Shown: positions 1-9,580, counted from the stretch's first letter. The stretch: 61,250 nucleotides of DNA from Thalassotalea sp. (GCA_022448425.1 JAKVCY010000141.1:1-61250), one strand, 5' to 3'. Numbers and translations are program-made. The notes: generated from the letters alone by a model not told the origin.

Positions 1-42
1 ATGCAACATGAGAGTTACCACCTTTTGGTTGTTTTGATTTAA

Positions 43-402
43 AGATTCGACACCTTTATCAAAACGGGTAACTCTCAATTTTTCAAATCGATATGTCAGA
101 TCTTGTCTGAACTAATTCAGCTCAGTGTTGGTTACCAAACACTTTGGCAGGTGCTCTTCAACAAGCGCACAGATTTTGTATTAACAAACGCTATGTCGCT
201 AAATAAAGAACTCGGTGAGCTTGGCTACAGTGTCGATGATATCGACCGTAAACTAGAGCTCCGTGATTTTCCTAATCAATTGCACCTAGCAGGCAACCTA
301 GCACTTAATCCTTCGGTCGCTAACAAACTACAGCATGCGTTCGTCACAATCAAAGAAAACGGTGAATATCAACAAATTCTTGAACGTTGGGGATTGTATT
401 AG
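43..402 (+). pseudogene. C-terminal remnant of a periplasmic solute-binding protein (SBP family 3)
   Basis: This open frame runs from just after a stop at 40-42 to a TAA at 400-402. Its last 90 or so residues have the shape of the C-terminal lobe of family 3 extracellular solute-binding proteins: a segment ending in LFNKRTDFVLTN, then a terminal helix with NGEYQQILERWGLY, which is the usual last helix of this family. There is no signal peptide, no N-terminal lobe and no convincing start codon (only a TTG at 103). It is therefore either a decayed 3' fragment or a gene frameshifted near position 40. A matching tail at 50721-51541 ends in the same kind of helix. A second SBP tail lies on the opposite strand at 471-611. 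I infer a relic; the family call itself is fairly secure. Confidence 0.55.
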
Positions 403-470
403 CTTCGTATGTTCTTTTTGGGGCAAGCAGGACTTCTCGCCATCGAAGTCGGTCGACAAGAGTAAAGCGC

Positions 471-611
471 TTATTGTGACTCTCGCGCCTTAATTCGTTC
501 CAAATACTTCGCAATAATGCCTTCATTCGCAATGTCTTCAAGCACACGTGATACCTCTTTATGGTAAGGCCCCCACGCTGAATGCTTGCTAATCGCGATG
601 TATTTAATGCA
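471..611 (-). pseudogene. Second SBP family 3 C-terminal fragment
   Basis: Read on the minus strand, this short frame gives KYIAISKHSAWGPY followed by a helix ending GIIAKYLERIKARESQ and a TAA at 471-473. That is the typical end of a family 3 solute-binding protein. An in-frame TGA at 612-614 closes the frame upstream, so only about 46 residues remain. It abuts the truncated membrane protein at 612-946, in a different frame. The arrangement looks like a deletion that joined the front of one gene to the back of another. It has no start and is not expected to be expressed. Confidence 0.5.
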
Positions 612-946
612 TCACTTTTAATGTACACACGCTTAAGGCGCTGCCAATGATCTAAGAATGAAGCCCAACGACAATTTAAACGATCTATATTGGTATCGTT
701 TAACTTACCAATCAGCGATGCAATATTACGCTCTTGATTGAGCAGCTTATATTCAACGCTTTTATCACCATTAATCAGTGCAGAGGAAAGCCCTCTATGT
801 TGCTGAATAAGGCTAATTAGAGATTTCAAATGTTCGATTTTATCTAAACCTGCTAGCTGACGCTTTTTTAACTTTCCCGCGTTCAACTTGCTAAATGTAA
901 AAAGAAGGGCGATGGCTACAAAAAATAGAATAATGAACCACAACAT
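612..946 (-). pseudogene. Truncated membrane protein with nitrate/nitrite-sensor-like helical domain
   Basis: The first 111 codons after the ATG at 946 look genuine: a single N-terminal membrane helix (residues 1-19), a basic stretch, then a helical region with LISLIQQHRGLSSALINGD and, later, RWASFLDHWQRL. These are the spaced features of NIT-like sensor proteins found in Alteromonadales. After about residue 111 the frame becomes unrelated sequence antisense to, or out of frame with, an SBP remnant, and it runs on to 350. The normal second half of the domain is missing. The gene lies 10 bp downstream of the chemotaxis receptor gene on the same strand and was probably co-transcribed with it. 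I call it a truncated gene with moderate confidence. Confidence 0.45.
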
Positions 947-956
947 CGAATGCTCC

Positions 957-2123
957 TTATACAGATGTTAATTGAGTTAGATTCTTCAGGTGTTTCGCCA
1001 CTGTTTCTGCTTGTTTAGCTACTTCCGCATTGTTTTTAGCGCCACTAACCTCCTTTTCAACATGGTGAGAGATTTCGTCAGTTGCTATTGCTTGCTGCTC
1101 TGCGTTGGTAGCAACGATCTCCATTTTGCTTTGTACATCTGACGTTGCGTGTTCAATGGCCTGAAAGGACGTATCGACTTGCTTAGCCTGATGGTTACAA
1201 TCGTTGGCCTTTTCTACCACTTTCGACATACTTATTGCGATAGCTTCACTTTGGAGTAACACTGACTTTACGTTCGAGACAATACTGTCGGCAGATTCAC
1301 GTGAATGGTGTGCAAGTGCTCTCACTTCTTCTGCGACAACCACAAAGCCTCTTCCCATTTCTCCTGCTCTAGCTGCCTCAATAGAAGTATTTAATGCCAG
1401 TAAGTTGGTTTGGTCGGCAATGTTTTGTATTGACTCTGATGTACTTTCAACCACGATAGCCAATTGCTTTAATGCGTCTATATCGCCTTGCGTTTGTTTG
1501 GCTTCTTTACTGACGGCGTCCAGGTTTTGATTTAACCTAGTTAGGTTCTCCTGGCCTTTTTTTGCTGTTTGATAAGCCGTTCGAGACGATATATGAACGT
1601 CCTTAATTCGGGCATTTACGTCCGATAGGGATTGGCTCATTTCGACGATCGCAGCAGCTGTCGATGTCGTAGCGTCTGACTGCTTTTTAACGTTTTCCGT
1701 AACGCTATGAGCGGTATCTATAACTTGTGATGCAGAATACTTAACTTCTTCTAGCCGATCTTCGTTTTCGCTGTTTATTCGACCTAATTCTCGATACGTG
1801 TTTAACAGCTCGTTAGTGGCTGTACTAGGTAAGATAGGCTCAAATTTTACTGCTCTAGAATCAAAGTGTTGAGTATCAATATTGTGTATTGTTTGGCTGA
1901 ACTTGTTTAATTGTTGAGATAGAACAACGCCAGTTCCCGTGGTGATGTAAAAGATGAAAGCGAATATGGTGCTAATCAATATGTCATGAGAAGAGTTTTC
2001 AGCGTTTAAGAAAATACTGACACAGAGATTTATGCCTGATAAGAAAATAATGAGTGCAAGTGCTGACTTTATACCCGTATTCTTTATAAGTAAGTAAACA
2101 GGTAAATAGACTTTTTGATTCAT
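957..2123 (-). CDS. Methyl-accepting chemotaxis protein
   Basis: A 388-residue chemoreceptor. Two hydrophobic segments near residues 18-39 and 48-68 anchor it in the inner membrane with almost no periplasmic loop, so it has no classic extracellular ligand-binding domain. The rest is a long coiled coil with the conserved signalling hairpin around residues 232-272, including [19 protein letters not shown] and [12 protein letters not shown], which contacts CheA and CheW. Methylation-helix Glu/Gln residues lie on both sides. The lack of a periplasmic sensor suggests it senses a cytoplasmic or membrane signal, or works with a separate binding protein; SBP remnants lie close by, but that link is speculative. 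The truncated NIT-like gene follows 10 bp downstream. Confidence 0.9.
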   Translation of the reverse strand: MNQKVYLPVYLLIKNTGIKSALALIIFLSGINLCVSIFLNAENSSHDILISTIFAFIFYITTGTGVVLSQQLNKFSQTIHNIDTQHFDSRAVKFEPILPSTATNELLNTYRELGRINSENEDRLEEVKYSASQVIDTAHSVTENVKKQSDATTSTAAAIVEMSQSLSDVNARIKDVHISSRTAYQTAKKGQENLTRLNQNLDAVSKEAKQTQGDIDALKQLAIVVESTSESIQNIADQTNLLALNTSIEAARAGEMGRGFVVVAEEVRALAHHSRESADSIVSNVKSVLLQSEAIAISMSKVVEKANDCNHQAKQVDTSFQAIEHATSDVQSKMEIVATNAEQQAIATDEISHHVEKEVSGAKNNAEVAKQAETVAKHLKNLTQLTSV

Positions 2124-2455
2124 TCATTTTGGCTGTTTGTTCAAATTTAACTAATGAGTAACAAGAATTATTCCATCTTTTATCTGTATGATATAAACAA
2201 ATATTTTAAACTTATTAATAAGTCTCTGCGCCAAAGTGGGGCATTTATCGTTGTTTTTGTTACAAAACAGCGAGCAGGACAACAGTGGGTGTTGGTGTGT
2301 CGTAGCTTGTCACTCACTTTTAACCTGCTATTTCTTATTCCGTATACTCTCTAATCAATTTGGGTTAGCCCTCAGGTTTTCTTGTTTAATGCAGCTTCAA
2401 TCAAATTGCTAAATTCAGTAAAATAGCAGCAATTGAGCCACAGACTAGGTTAACG
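2124..2455. other. Gene-free AT-rich interval
   Basis: This 330-bp stretch separates the divergent chemoreceptor and glutaredoxin genes and should hold both promoters. The longest open frame (2154-2354, plus strand) has low-complexity composition and no recognisable domain or ribosome binding site, so I do not call it. No hairpin with a T-run was found. Confidence 0.5.
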
Positions 2456-2686
2456 ATGAAACGCGTTGTTTTATATATTACAGATAAATGTCCACATTGC
2501 CGTGAAGCAAAGAAATACTTAGACGATAATGGCATTCAATACCGATTAACCAATGCCAAAATGCAACGTGGCAGGAAAGAGTTAGATGCCATTGGTGCGC
2601 GCTCTGTACCTGTGTTGAAAATTGGTAATGAAGTAATGATTGGTTGGAATTTAAAGAATTTTAAGAAGCTTTACGGTAGTAAGTAG
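2456..2686 (+). CDS. Glutaredoxin-family protein
   Basis: A 76-residue thioredoxin-fold protein. It has the glutaredoxin active site C12-P-H-C15 at the start of the first helix and the cis-proline loop RSVPVLKIG near residues 49-57, which positions thiol substrates. Its length matches the small glutaredoxin/NrdH class. Members use glutathione or a thioredoxin-like reductase to reduce disulfides in the cytoplasm; which reductant serves this one cannot be told from sequence. It appears monocistronic. Confidence 0.85.
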   Translation: MKRVVLYITDKCPHCREAKKYLDDNGIQYRLTNAKMQRGRKELDAIGARSVPVLKIGNEVMIGWNLKNFKKLYGSK

Positions 2687-2710
2687 CGGGTTTAAACCAA
2701 GAGAGTTAAT

Positions 2711-2745
2711 TAAAAAAGTAGGCAAATCGATTGTAACTTGCCTAC
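2711..2745 (-). terminator. Rho-independent terminator of the DUF945 gene
   Basis: Inverted repeat GTAGGCAA (2718-2725) / TTGCCTAC (2738-2745). On the minus strand it is followed by TTTTTTA, 37 bp past the stop of the 2782-4191 gene. On the plus strand it may also stop the glutaredoxin transcript, though the T-run is weaker there. Confidence 0.7.
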
Positions 2746-2781
2746 CTTGTATATGCTATCACTACTTGGGTTGAAAAAAGC

Positions 2782-4191
2782 TTAAATAGCGAAAGGCACC
2801 GGGTTATTGTTTACCGTAAGTGCTGTGTTCTTGAACATAAAGTTACTTTGATATTCAGTTTCACTTTCGACAATAAATCCTTGCTGAATAAACGCCTGCA
2901 ATAACTGAGGGACTTGTTGCTGTGCTACTTGGGCGATTTGTTCTTCTGTCATTTCTGCCGCATCTGGGTTAGAGCGGATTTGCGATTCCATGATCATTTG
3001 CGCCATGCTTTTGATAACTTTTTTATTGCCTTTAATCTCACCGTCAGCAGACAAATGCGGCAGCCAGAACATTGGGTTTTCGACAATGTTGGGTAGCTGT
3101 GAAATACCATTTAAACGAGTGGTGAAATGACTTTCAAAAATACCGTCTTCAAGCGTTGCACGCAGGCTGGTAATTTTGAATTCAGGTTCGCTGGTCAGTA
3201 AAGGTAACAAGTTCTCCTGAGCGAATTTAAGTAAGTTCGCCTGAATCTCTTCTTCACTTCCTTGCGAGAACATTTCAGCGTTGTCTTGATAGGCAGTAAC
3301 AAACGTTTTACTGATGTTGTTGAATTCCATAGCCAACGCCATATCGGATGCTTTAAAATCTTCAGCGTTAACGCTATCTATCGCATAGGTTAATGCTAGG
3401 CTTGCTACATCTTTTGCTTCATCTACTTTTGAAATAGCTTCGATAGATATGTTGTCTAGTTTAGCGTTAACGTCTTCTACTTCATTGTTTAACGTGAACG
3501 TATTAACTGTAAATGTTGACTCAGAGTCATAAAGCCCAGTTTGCAGCATATCGGCGAATGAGGCTTTTGCAACCATATCGACATCGATATCACCAATATA
3601 CATTTTAACGTCTTCGACTGTGATGTTTGTCGGTTTTGATTTACCAACATAGCTTAGGTTACCACTGTTATATTCACCTGCGCCTTCAAAGCCTTCGTAA
3701 CTTACGCGAACGGCGTTCTCTTCATCGGTAATTGTGAACGGTTGAATTACGTCGACATAACTAGTGTTACCTAAAATATCTGTTAAAACGCTGGCATTGT
3801 ATAAAGGCTTTTCAGCATCCCAAGAAAGATATTTGCGCAGATCTTGATGTGACAAATTCACAGACATGTTAACTAAACCAATGAGACTTTCTGCTTTAGT
3901 TAAAATGGGACCGTGTTGAGCATCGATATTTACGTCAATGTAAAAGTTATCGAGTACGTCATGTACGTCGTCTGCACCTAGCTCAACAAAATCAATATTT
4001 AGTCGAACTTTACCTGTGGTGTTAAACCAGTCACTGTTAAGTTCCGCGATTGTTGCTTGATAGCCGTGAATGGCATTTACTTCAGCAACGATATCTTCAA
4101 CTTGCGACTTTACGTGGTTAGAGACTAATTTAGGGGTGATAAGGGCAGCGGCTACCGCAATACTGCAGGCGCTAATAATAAGTTTATTCAT
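2782..4191 (-). CDS. DUF945 (YdgA-like) family protein
   Basis: A 469-residue protein with an N-terminal signal anchor (about residues 5-20), then an extended beta-rich region with the sequence NSDWFNTTGKVRLNI typical of the YdgA/DUF945 family. Members are periplasm-facing proteins of unsettled function, widespread in gammaproteobacteria; some have been linked to envelope homeostasis. A Gln-rich stretch (EEQIAQVAQQQVPQLLQ) precedes the C-terminal strand, also usual for the family. The gene stands alone and is followed by a terminator at 2711-2745. The start ATG follows an AGGA-like site on the minus strand. Confidence 0.8.
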   Translation of the reverse strand: MNKLIISACSIAVAAALITPKLVSNHVKSQVEDIVAEVNAIHGYQATIAELNSDWFNTTGKVRLNIDFVELGADDVHDVLDNFYIDVNIDAQHGPILTKAESLIGLVNMSVNLSHQDLRKYLSWDAEKPLYNASVLTDILGNTSYVDVIQPFTITDEENAVRVSYEGFEGAGEYNSGNLSYVGKSKPTNITVEDVKMYIGDIDVDMVAKASFADMLQTGLYDSESTFTVNTFTLNNEVEDVNAKLDNISIEAISKVDEAKDVASLALTYAIDSVNAEDFKASDMALAMEFNNISKTFVTAYQDNAEMFSQGSEEEIQANLLKFAQENLLPLLTSEPEFKITSLRATLEDGIFESHFTTRLNGISQLPNIVENPMFWLPHLSADGEIKGNKKVIKSMAQMIMESQIRSNPDAAEMTEEQIAQVAQQQVPQLLQAFIQQGFIVESETEYQSNFMFKNTALTVNNNPVPFAI

Positions 4192-4389
4192 TTCTTAAAA
4201 TCCTTGTTAATGTTGTTATTCCTCGTTGCCAGTATTACACACCTTGGTCTTTGTTAACATACCAGTAACAGAATTTAGTTGCTGTTTTTAAAGGGGGTAT
4301 TAATTCTTACTTGAGAAAAAATCGCAATGCAGAGTTTGTTTGATAGTTAATTTTATCTATAGTCAGGGTAAGACTATTTGGCGATTTGT

Positions 4390-5157
4390 ATGCGACTGAT
4401 AATTTTACTAATCTTGATGGTGTTTAATCCGGCCATTTATGCCACTAGTATTGCGAGTAGCTCACTTACGGATAACCAAAGCCTTGAAAGTCGGATATTA
4501 GCATATGCGCTTCAATATCGAGTTTATCTCCCAAATGGCTACGATGAATCTAAACGTTACCCCGTAATCTATTTTACTGATGGTCAATGGTTTCTCTCAG
4601 CTGATGATGTAGTTAGTGTCCTCGATACTCAAGTTGAGTCGAGTCAAATAATGCCTGTTATCGCTGTTTTTGTTGATAGCCTGAATCCAGACAAACCAAA
4701 ACAAAATCGTCGAAACAAACAGTTCATGTGTAATCGTGATTATCTTCAATTCTTTGTTAATGAGTTGGTTCCTGAAGTAAGCGGCAAGTATTCGGCTAGC
4801 TTGGATAGAAGGCAACGTATTATCGAGGGCCTCTCTTTTGGCGGTTTGAATGCCGCCGGCTTTGGGGTTATGGCAAGCGATGTGTTTGGAGGCATAGCCA
4901 TGCTTTCTCATGCGAGTAACCAGCATCTAAAACTTGTTTCTGATATCTACGAAACTTCGAAAGAAGTTGAACTAGCGGTATTTTTGTCGGGTGGCAAGTG
5001 CAATGACAATTTGAGAGCGATTCGAAAATTTCACAAAGTGCTAAAAAGAAAAGGCCATGAAATAAATTACCATGAAGTTCCATTCGGACATAACTGGAAA
5101 AATTGGCAGCCGCTTTTAGATGATGTTTTACAAACATTCTTCAAATTACCAGAATGA
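4390..5157 (+). CDS. Secreted alpha/beta-hydrolase, putative esterase (esterase D type)
   Basis: About 255 residues from the ATG at 4390; an in-frame TTG at 4378 is less likely. A signal peptide (residues 1-18) ends near NPAIYAT. The body matches the putative esterase family of alpha/beta hydrolases: YRVYLPNGYD followed by YPVIYFTDGQ in the first strands, the nucleophile elbow GLSFGG, and a C-terminal GHNWKNW that supplies the catalytic His. The acid residue is not obvious; SGGKCND sits where it is normally found. Relatives hydrolyse S-formylglutathione, siderophore esters (Fes/IroE type) or short esters. The iron-uptake genes are 8 kb away, so a siderophore-esterase role is possible but unsupported. 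Confidence 0.75.
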   Translation: MRLIILLILMVFNPAIYATSIASSSLTDNQSLESRILAYALQYRVYLPNGYDESKRYPVIYFTDGQWFLSADDVVSVLDTQVESSQIMPVIAVFVDSLNPDKPKQNRRNKQFMCNRDYLQFFVNELVPEVSGKYSASLDRRQRIIEGLSFGGLNAAGFGVMASDVFGGIAMLSHASNQHLKLVSDIYETSKEVELAVFLSGGKCNDNLRAIRKFHKVLKRKGHEINYHEVPFGHNWKNWQPLLDDVLQTFFKLPE

Positions 5158-5189
5158 TGCTTGACCCTTACCTTAAGGGATAGTTAATC

Positions 5190-6029
5190 ATGACCAATGT
5201 AACAAATGACGGACAGTACGAATTGCCCAACATGAGTAAAGATAAGACTTACAGTGTGAGCCAAGTCAGCAAGCTGACAGGAGTTAATGTTAAAGCACTG
5301 CATCAGTGCGATTAAAAGGGGTTGTTGGTTCCACACAGACAGCAAAGTAATGGTTATCGCGTTTACACGCAAAAGCACTTGGTGAGACTTCAACAGATTT
5401 TAATTTATCGTGAACTGGACGTTAGCATTGATGCGATCAAATCGCTTTTAAGCTGCAATGATGATGAGTTGCTTACCACCTTAAGCCAACAAAAGGCATT
5501 GCTGCTAGACCGTCAACAGACATTGGCAAAAATGATTAACAGTATTGAGGTCACAATGAACAGCATTAAAGGTAAAGAGAATTTTGATATTTTGTTTGAA
5601 GACATTCCAAAAGAAAAAACCGAACGTTGGGATAATTTGTCTCGAGAGCGAATGGGGGCAGAGGATGCTGATAAAGGGATGGACAGTTTTGCTGCGATAT
5701 CAGAGCAAGACATGCGAGTGTTTAAAGCAGAGAGTGACAGAATCACTTTGGCATTCGCAGAAACAATAGGGCAGGCAACTGATAGTGAATTGGTGCAAAA
5801 ACTAACCCATGAGCATTATCAAATGTCTAATAGTTTCAATAAGCTAGTTGCTGCAGCTAATGGTGTTAAAACAGTACCTGACTTGAGCGTAGAAGATTAC
5901 GTGTACATGGCTAACAGTGTTGATTTAACTGAGGTGAACGAGTTATGTGAGCACTATGGTGAGGGATATGCAGAGCATGCCCGTGACGCCATGATTTATT
6001 ATGCGGAGCACACTTTACGGACGTTATAG
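5190..6029 (+). pseudogene. MerR-family regulator with TipAS domain, interrupted by an in-frame TAA
   Basis: Reading from the ATG at 5190, the MerR winged helix (TYSVSQVSKLTGVNVKALHQCD) meets TAA at 5313-5315, then continues in the same frame as KGLLVPHRQ, NGYRVYTQKHL and on to 6029. Family members normally read HHYDEKGLL at this point, so the stop most likely replaced a GAA codon by one base change; the neighbouring Tyr is also Cys. The rest is complete: coiled coil, then a C-terminal TipAS-type domain of about 120 residues ending EGYAEHARDAMIYYAEHTL. Intact relatives bind antibiotics or peptides and activate their own promoters. The 3' part could restart at the TTG at 5322, but that product would lack the DNA-binding helix-turn-helix. 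Confidence 0.8.
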
Positions 6030-6154
6030 TTTGAGGGGGTTTGTAAATTGACGAAAGAAACCTTAATTAGCTTACATTCTGTGTAGACATTCAATGGCAG
6101 CTTCTCTAATATTCTTCTTTCGAATAAACATATATCAATAAGGAATACCGAGGC

Positions 6155-6562
6155 GTGGCCATTACTTCATTAGACTTTTACGTAAAACGCATTCAAATGC
6201 TTGGCGTTATTTTCTTAGCTGTATCGATTTTAGCGTGGAGTGTCGATTTGCTCGGAATTGTCTATGAATGTCCCTATTGTCGTGTTCAGCGAAGCGTGAT
6301 TGGTTTGCTAGGTATTCTGATGATAGTTAAGGGCTGGCATAACTGGATGACAACCTTTGTCGCTGCAGTTATCGGTTTCTTGGGCGCGCATGTTGCTGCG
6401 GCACAAAATTTTATGGGCTGGAAGAAAATTAGCGCAGGTACATTTGAGTTTAAAGAAGATATTCTAATTGATCCGTTTTTACTTTCTGGCGCCGCGTTAT
6501 TCGCGATCATTGCTCAAGTTTTTTTAGTTGCTTTATCTGCAAGAGAAAATAGCAAGGCTTAA
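6155..6562 (+). CDS. DsbB-like four-helix membrane protein
   Basis: A 135-residue inner-membrane protein with about four transmembrane helices. After the first helix comes ECPYCRVQR with Cys39 and Cys42, the periplasmic CxxC and following Arg typical of the DsbB/VKOR-like disulfide-forming family, which passes electrons from a thiol oxidase to quinones. It is shorter than E. coli DsbB and lacks an obvious second cysteine pair, so it belongs to a divergent subgroup and its redox role is uncertain. It starts with GTG at 6155, after GAGG. Confidence 0.6.
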   Translation: MAITSLDFYVKRIQMLGVIFLAVSILAWSVDLLGIVYECPYCRVQRSVIGLLGILMIVKGWHNWMTTFVAAVIGFLGAHVAAAQNFMGWKKISAGTFEFKEDILIDPFLLSGAALFAIIAQVFLVALSARENSKA

Positions 6563-6894
6563 TAAACTCTCATATTAACTTATTTAGGTAGCTAAACACT
6601 GCTTATAGCAAGCATGCAGATTACTCGACATGCTTGCTCGAGCTATATCACTACTTGCTATTGCTTGGCACTAATAGTAGGTAGTTGACACTTTGTCTAC
6701 CTTTTCCGCCATTTCCAAAAATGCACATTTAAATAGGTCTGTGCGTCTTTCGAAAAACCCTGAACCTAATCGCTAACCACTAACCACTAATTTTCATCAC
6801 CTAGGCCCCTTAACCTCAAGCTCCCAGTGATCTCCACACTTTTATTGTGCGTATTTTAGACATTGCTCATTAAGAGCTTAACGAGGGTAAACTG
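6563..6894. repeat. Gene-free interval with a 10-bp inverted repeat and a short tandem repeat
   Basis: Inverted repeat AGCAAGCATG (6607-6616) / CATGCTTGCT (6629-6638) with a 12-base loop lies 45 bp after the DsbB-like gene and could act as a terminator or processing hairpin, although no T-run follows. Further on, CTAACCA is repeated 2.5 times near 6773-6790. Nothing else was recognised up to the start of the next gene. Confidence 0.5.
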
Positions 6895-7428
6895 ATGAAA
6901 AGATATTACTACCTGTCTGACGATATTCGGGAAACTGTCGATATAAGTAATCAACTATCGGCAAAAGGCATTTCGAGAAAAAATCTTCACGTTTATGGCC
7001 TATCCGATGAAATTGCCAATCAATATGGTTTGAATACGATTCTTTCTGTCTTCAGAAGCGATGTTATCCACTACATCTTGAGAGGTTTCATCCTCGGCTG
7101 TTTACTAACGGGAGCTGCCTGGGTTTGCGTCGGCATATTTTTTCCAGAGCTAGCCAGTTATTTACCTATGGTCGTACTCGTGGGTTTTCTGCTTACGGGC
7201 TTTATTTCTTGGGAAGCAGGGCTTATTGGTCTTCATAAAGTTAACTACAAGCTAGTACCTTTAACACGTATGCTAGGTGGTAATCGCCATATCATTGTGA
7301 TTGATGTTAGCGTCGATGAGGTTCATACTTTAATTGAAACCTTGAATGAGCACAAAAAGGTGAAAATGGTGGCAATAGGCTCTTCGTTGGTGAACCCATT
7401 TGCAGAGCAAGAAACCATTCTTGGCTAG
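6895..7428 (+). CDS. Conserved two-helix membrane protein of unknown function
   Basis: A 177-residue protein with a soluble N-terminal alpha/beta segment (MKRYYYLSDDI, then a helix and KNLHVYGL), two hydrophobic helices near residues 60-82 and 86-108, and a soluble C-terminal half with HIIVIDVSVDEVHTLIETL. Proteins with this plan are common in marine gammaproteobacteria and have no assigned function. The flanks resemble small ferredoxin-like folds. It stands alone and has a good start context (GAGGGTAAACTG before ATG). Confidence 0.6.
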   Translation: MKRYYYLSDDIRETVDISNQLSAKGISRKNLHVYGLSDEIANQYGLNTILSVFRSDVIHYILRGFILGCLLTGAAWVCVGIFFPELASYLPMVVLVGFLLTGFISWEAGLIGLHKVNYKLVPLTRMLGGNRHIIVIDVSVDEVHTLIETLNEHKKVKMVAIGSSLVNPFAEQETILG

Positions 7429-7501
7429 CACGGTTAACTTTAGTGCATGGTCTGATGAAGCTGCTTGTAACCTATATTGAAACTAGCCAAAAGGACATTG
7501 G

Positions 7502-8221
7502 CTAGAGCGCTCGGACAATAGCAATTATGGCAGTCAGTGTGCTCAATACCAATATCCATTTTCGCGCTAAATGAGGTTTGACGATACCCTGACACTTGGT
7601 TGAAACGTAAAGGCCTAAGCACACACTGGGAGTACTGATGGCGACAATTTTCAGTGTATCTAACGTGATTTCCCCGATACTTGCTAACGTAATTATCGCT
7701 ACTATGTTTAAAAACATGGAAAACGCTGTGAGGTTAGCGACAATATTTCTGATCGCACCGTGTTGATATAAAAGCGCGATTGGCGGGCCTCCCACGGCTG
7801 TTAGGGTGCCCATAAAACCTGATGTAAAGCCGGCAATAACATTCGTAATCTTGTTTACTTTTGGCTTAAACCCCAACACTGAGATGAGTACGGCAGCTAA
7901 AATTAACAGCCCGAAAAACAGCTCAAATTGGTCTTTAGTGGTTATTTTAAGCACCAATCCAGCTAGCACCACACCAACTAATCCGCCTTTCATTGCCCAA
8001 GTAATTAGGTCAAATTGTAAATGACTTTTATCCCTTATCATCATGAGTACGGTTAACACTGTGGAGATTAGGATGAGGGGGGCTGGTACTAATGCTGGGT
8101 TAATCAGGAAGAGTAACGGGGCACTAAATAAGCCAATGCCATAACCAATAAGCCCTTGCAGTAAACTGCCACAGAAAACCACTAGGTTAATCAGTAATAT
8201 CGTTACGAGAGTTAGTTCCAC
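7502..8221 (-). CDS. TauE/SafE-family sulfite/organosulfur exporter-like permease
   Basis: A 239-residue membrane protein with about seven to eight helices. The two-fold repeat typical of TauE/SafE transporters is visible: GLIGYGIGLFSAPLLFLINP in the first half and SGFMGTLTAVGGPPIALL in the second. The family exports sulfite, sulfoacetate and related anions or couples sulfonate use to export. The neighbours do not indicate a substrate. A 7-bp inverted repeat (CTAGCCA/TGGCTAG) overlaps its 3' end. Confidence 0.85.
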   Translation of the reverse strand: MELTLVTILLINLVVFCGSLLQGLIGYGIGLFSAPLLFLINPALVPAPLILISTVLTVLMMIRDKSHLQFDLITWAMKGGLVGVVLAGLVLKITTKDQFELFFGLLILAAVLISVLGFKPKVNKITNVIAGFTSGFMGTLTAVGGPPIALLYQHGAIRNIVANLTAFSMFLNIVAIITLASIGEITLDTLKIVAISTPSVCLGLYVSTKCQGIVKPHLARKWILVLSTLTAIIAIVRAL

Positions 8222-8560
8222 AGGCTGCCAGTCTTTTCAGGTTAAACTATTTTTAGATAATTAAGTTTAAATTGTTGGTTAGTAAAATATTATTCTTAGC
8301 GCTATAGGAAGCAGAGATGCTCATCTAAAACTATAGCCTTTGCCTTGGTTCTATGCCTTAGAAATTAAATGCTGGCAGAGACGTTGTAGCTGATTACTAT
8401 TTGCATGAAAGCAAAAGGGAGGCAAGGATAAAGTAGTGCTCAATTGATGGCAAGATTAATCATTAGGTCGTGTGCTCAATTGGCAAAACAACCGAGTCAC
8501 TGGCTAGTGTGGGATAGTTTATAAGTAGTTCTTCATACAAAGGACGGTAAGGTAGAAGTG
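8222..8560. other. Gene-free interval
   Basis: About 340 bp between the TauE-like gene and the downstream end of the SBP gene. GTGCTCAATTG occurs twice (near 8437 and 8471) as a direct repeat. No other repeat, hairpin terminator or convincing small open frame was seen. Confidence 0.4.
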
Positions 8561-9301
8561 CTATTTATTACCGCTGTCCTTCCCCATAAGTTGCACGCCT
8601 CTTACTTGATGTTTAGTCATAATGTTTTGGTAACGCCCCGAAGCAATGCTATTGGCTAATGCTTTGTCGATTAACGCTAAGGTACCTTCGGCTTCTTTGT
8701 GAGTTTTGCTAACTGCAATATGCGCTGAATATAGGTCATAGCGATTGGTATCAAACGCTATTTTCTCTGCAATGTCATTTAATTCGGTAGCGAGCAAGTA
8801 TTCACCATAACTACGTGACATTACAAAGCCTTTTACTTTCTTATTCGCTAGTAAATTTAGCCCTTCTTGAGCGGTCGCTAACTGTAATTGAGTCTTAGGT
8901 GAAATAAAAGAAACTAGGCTGTAATCACTAATCAGACGCACCGAAGCGATTGGCCCAGTACTGCCGCTTTCTTTGTGCTTAAATAGACCGAATTGATCTT
9001 TTCCTAGTGCTTGGCTGAATAACGCCCATTTGTCTCTACCTTGAAAATTAGCGGCTAAAAACAGTCCGTGGTGTTGTCCACTTCTTACCATCTCTTTTGC
9101 TCTTGCCCAAGGGTAGGCATTTGCGTCTACTTTATAGCCTAGCAATTCAAGTTCATGGTTAATAATTTCCCAAGAGGCAGCATAAAACGCATAGTGCTTG
9201 ACCATTTTGTCGTGGTCATGACCAACAGCGAAGCTTATGGTTTGTGCTCCGCTGGCCGTAAAACTGATTAAAAATAAAAGGTTAGCTACAACTTTTAACA
9301 T
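8561..9301 (-). CDS. Periplasmic solute-binding protein, SBP family 3, intact
   Basis: A 246-residue secreted protein. The signal peptide is residues 1-18 (LLFLISFTASGA). The mature part follows the two-lobe family 3 plan: an early strand, then YPWARAKEMVRSG in the first lobe, and a final helix NSIASGRYQNIMTKH. It is not next to ABC permease genes, which is common in Alteromonadales, where such stand-alone proteins may serve as sensor partners. It is the only intact free-standing member among several SBP copies and relics in this window. The ligand is unknown. Confidence 0.75.
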   Translation of the reverse strand: MLKVVANLLFLISFTASGAQTISFAVGHDHDKMVKHYAFYAASWEIINHELELLGYKVDANAYPWARAKEMVRSGQHHGLFLAANFQGRDKWALFSQALGKDQFGLFKHKESGSTGPIASVRLISDYSLVSFISPKTQLQLATAQEGLNLLANKKVKGFVMSRSYGEYLLATELNDIAEKIAFDTNRYDLYSAHIAVSKTHKEAEGTLALIDKALANSIASGRYQNIMTKHQVRGVQLMGKDSGNK

Positions 9302-9580
9302 GCTAATGCTCTCTGGAAATTAGCGCGATTAAACTATGCTAGTTTATATTGCCACTTTTGCTGGAAAATACCTAACATGCAAAGCTGAGAAAGCAAAATT
9401 GGGTAGTAGTTTTTGCCATGACTTTTCGCTAATTTGGCGGCTTCATTGCCTTTTAGAAAGTTTTTTAGAGAGTCTTTTGAAAAGTTCTTTGAACGATATG
9501 TTGAATTGTATGCTGATTCGTTTGATGCATAGATATTCTTTGGGAAATACAACCCAATTAGCGCTGCATCATCAAATATA

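Noticed and set aside
2154..2354. 66-residue plus-strand open frame
   Set aside because: No domain, no ribosome site and AT-rich composition; it lies in the promoter interval of two divergent genes.
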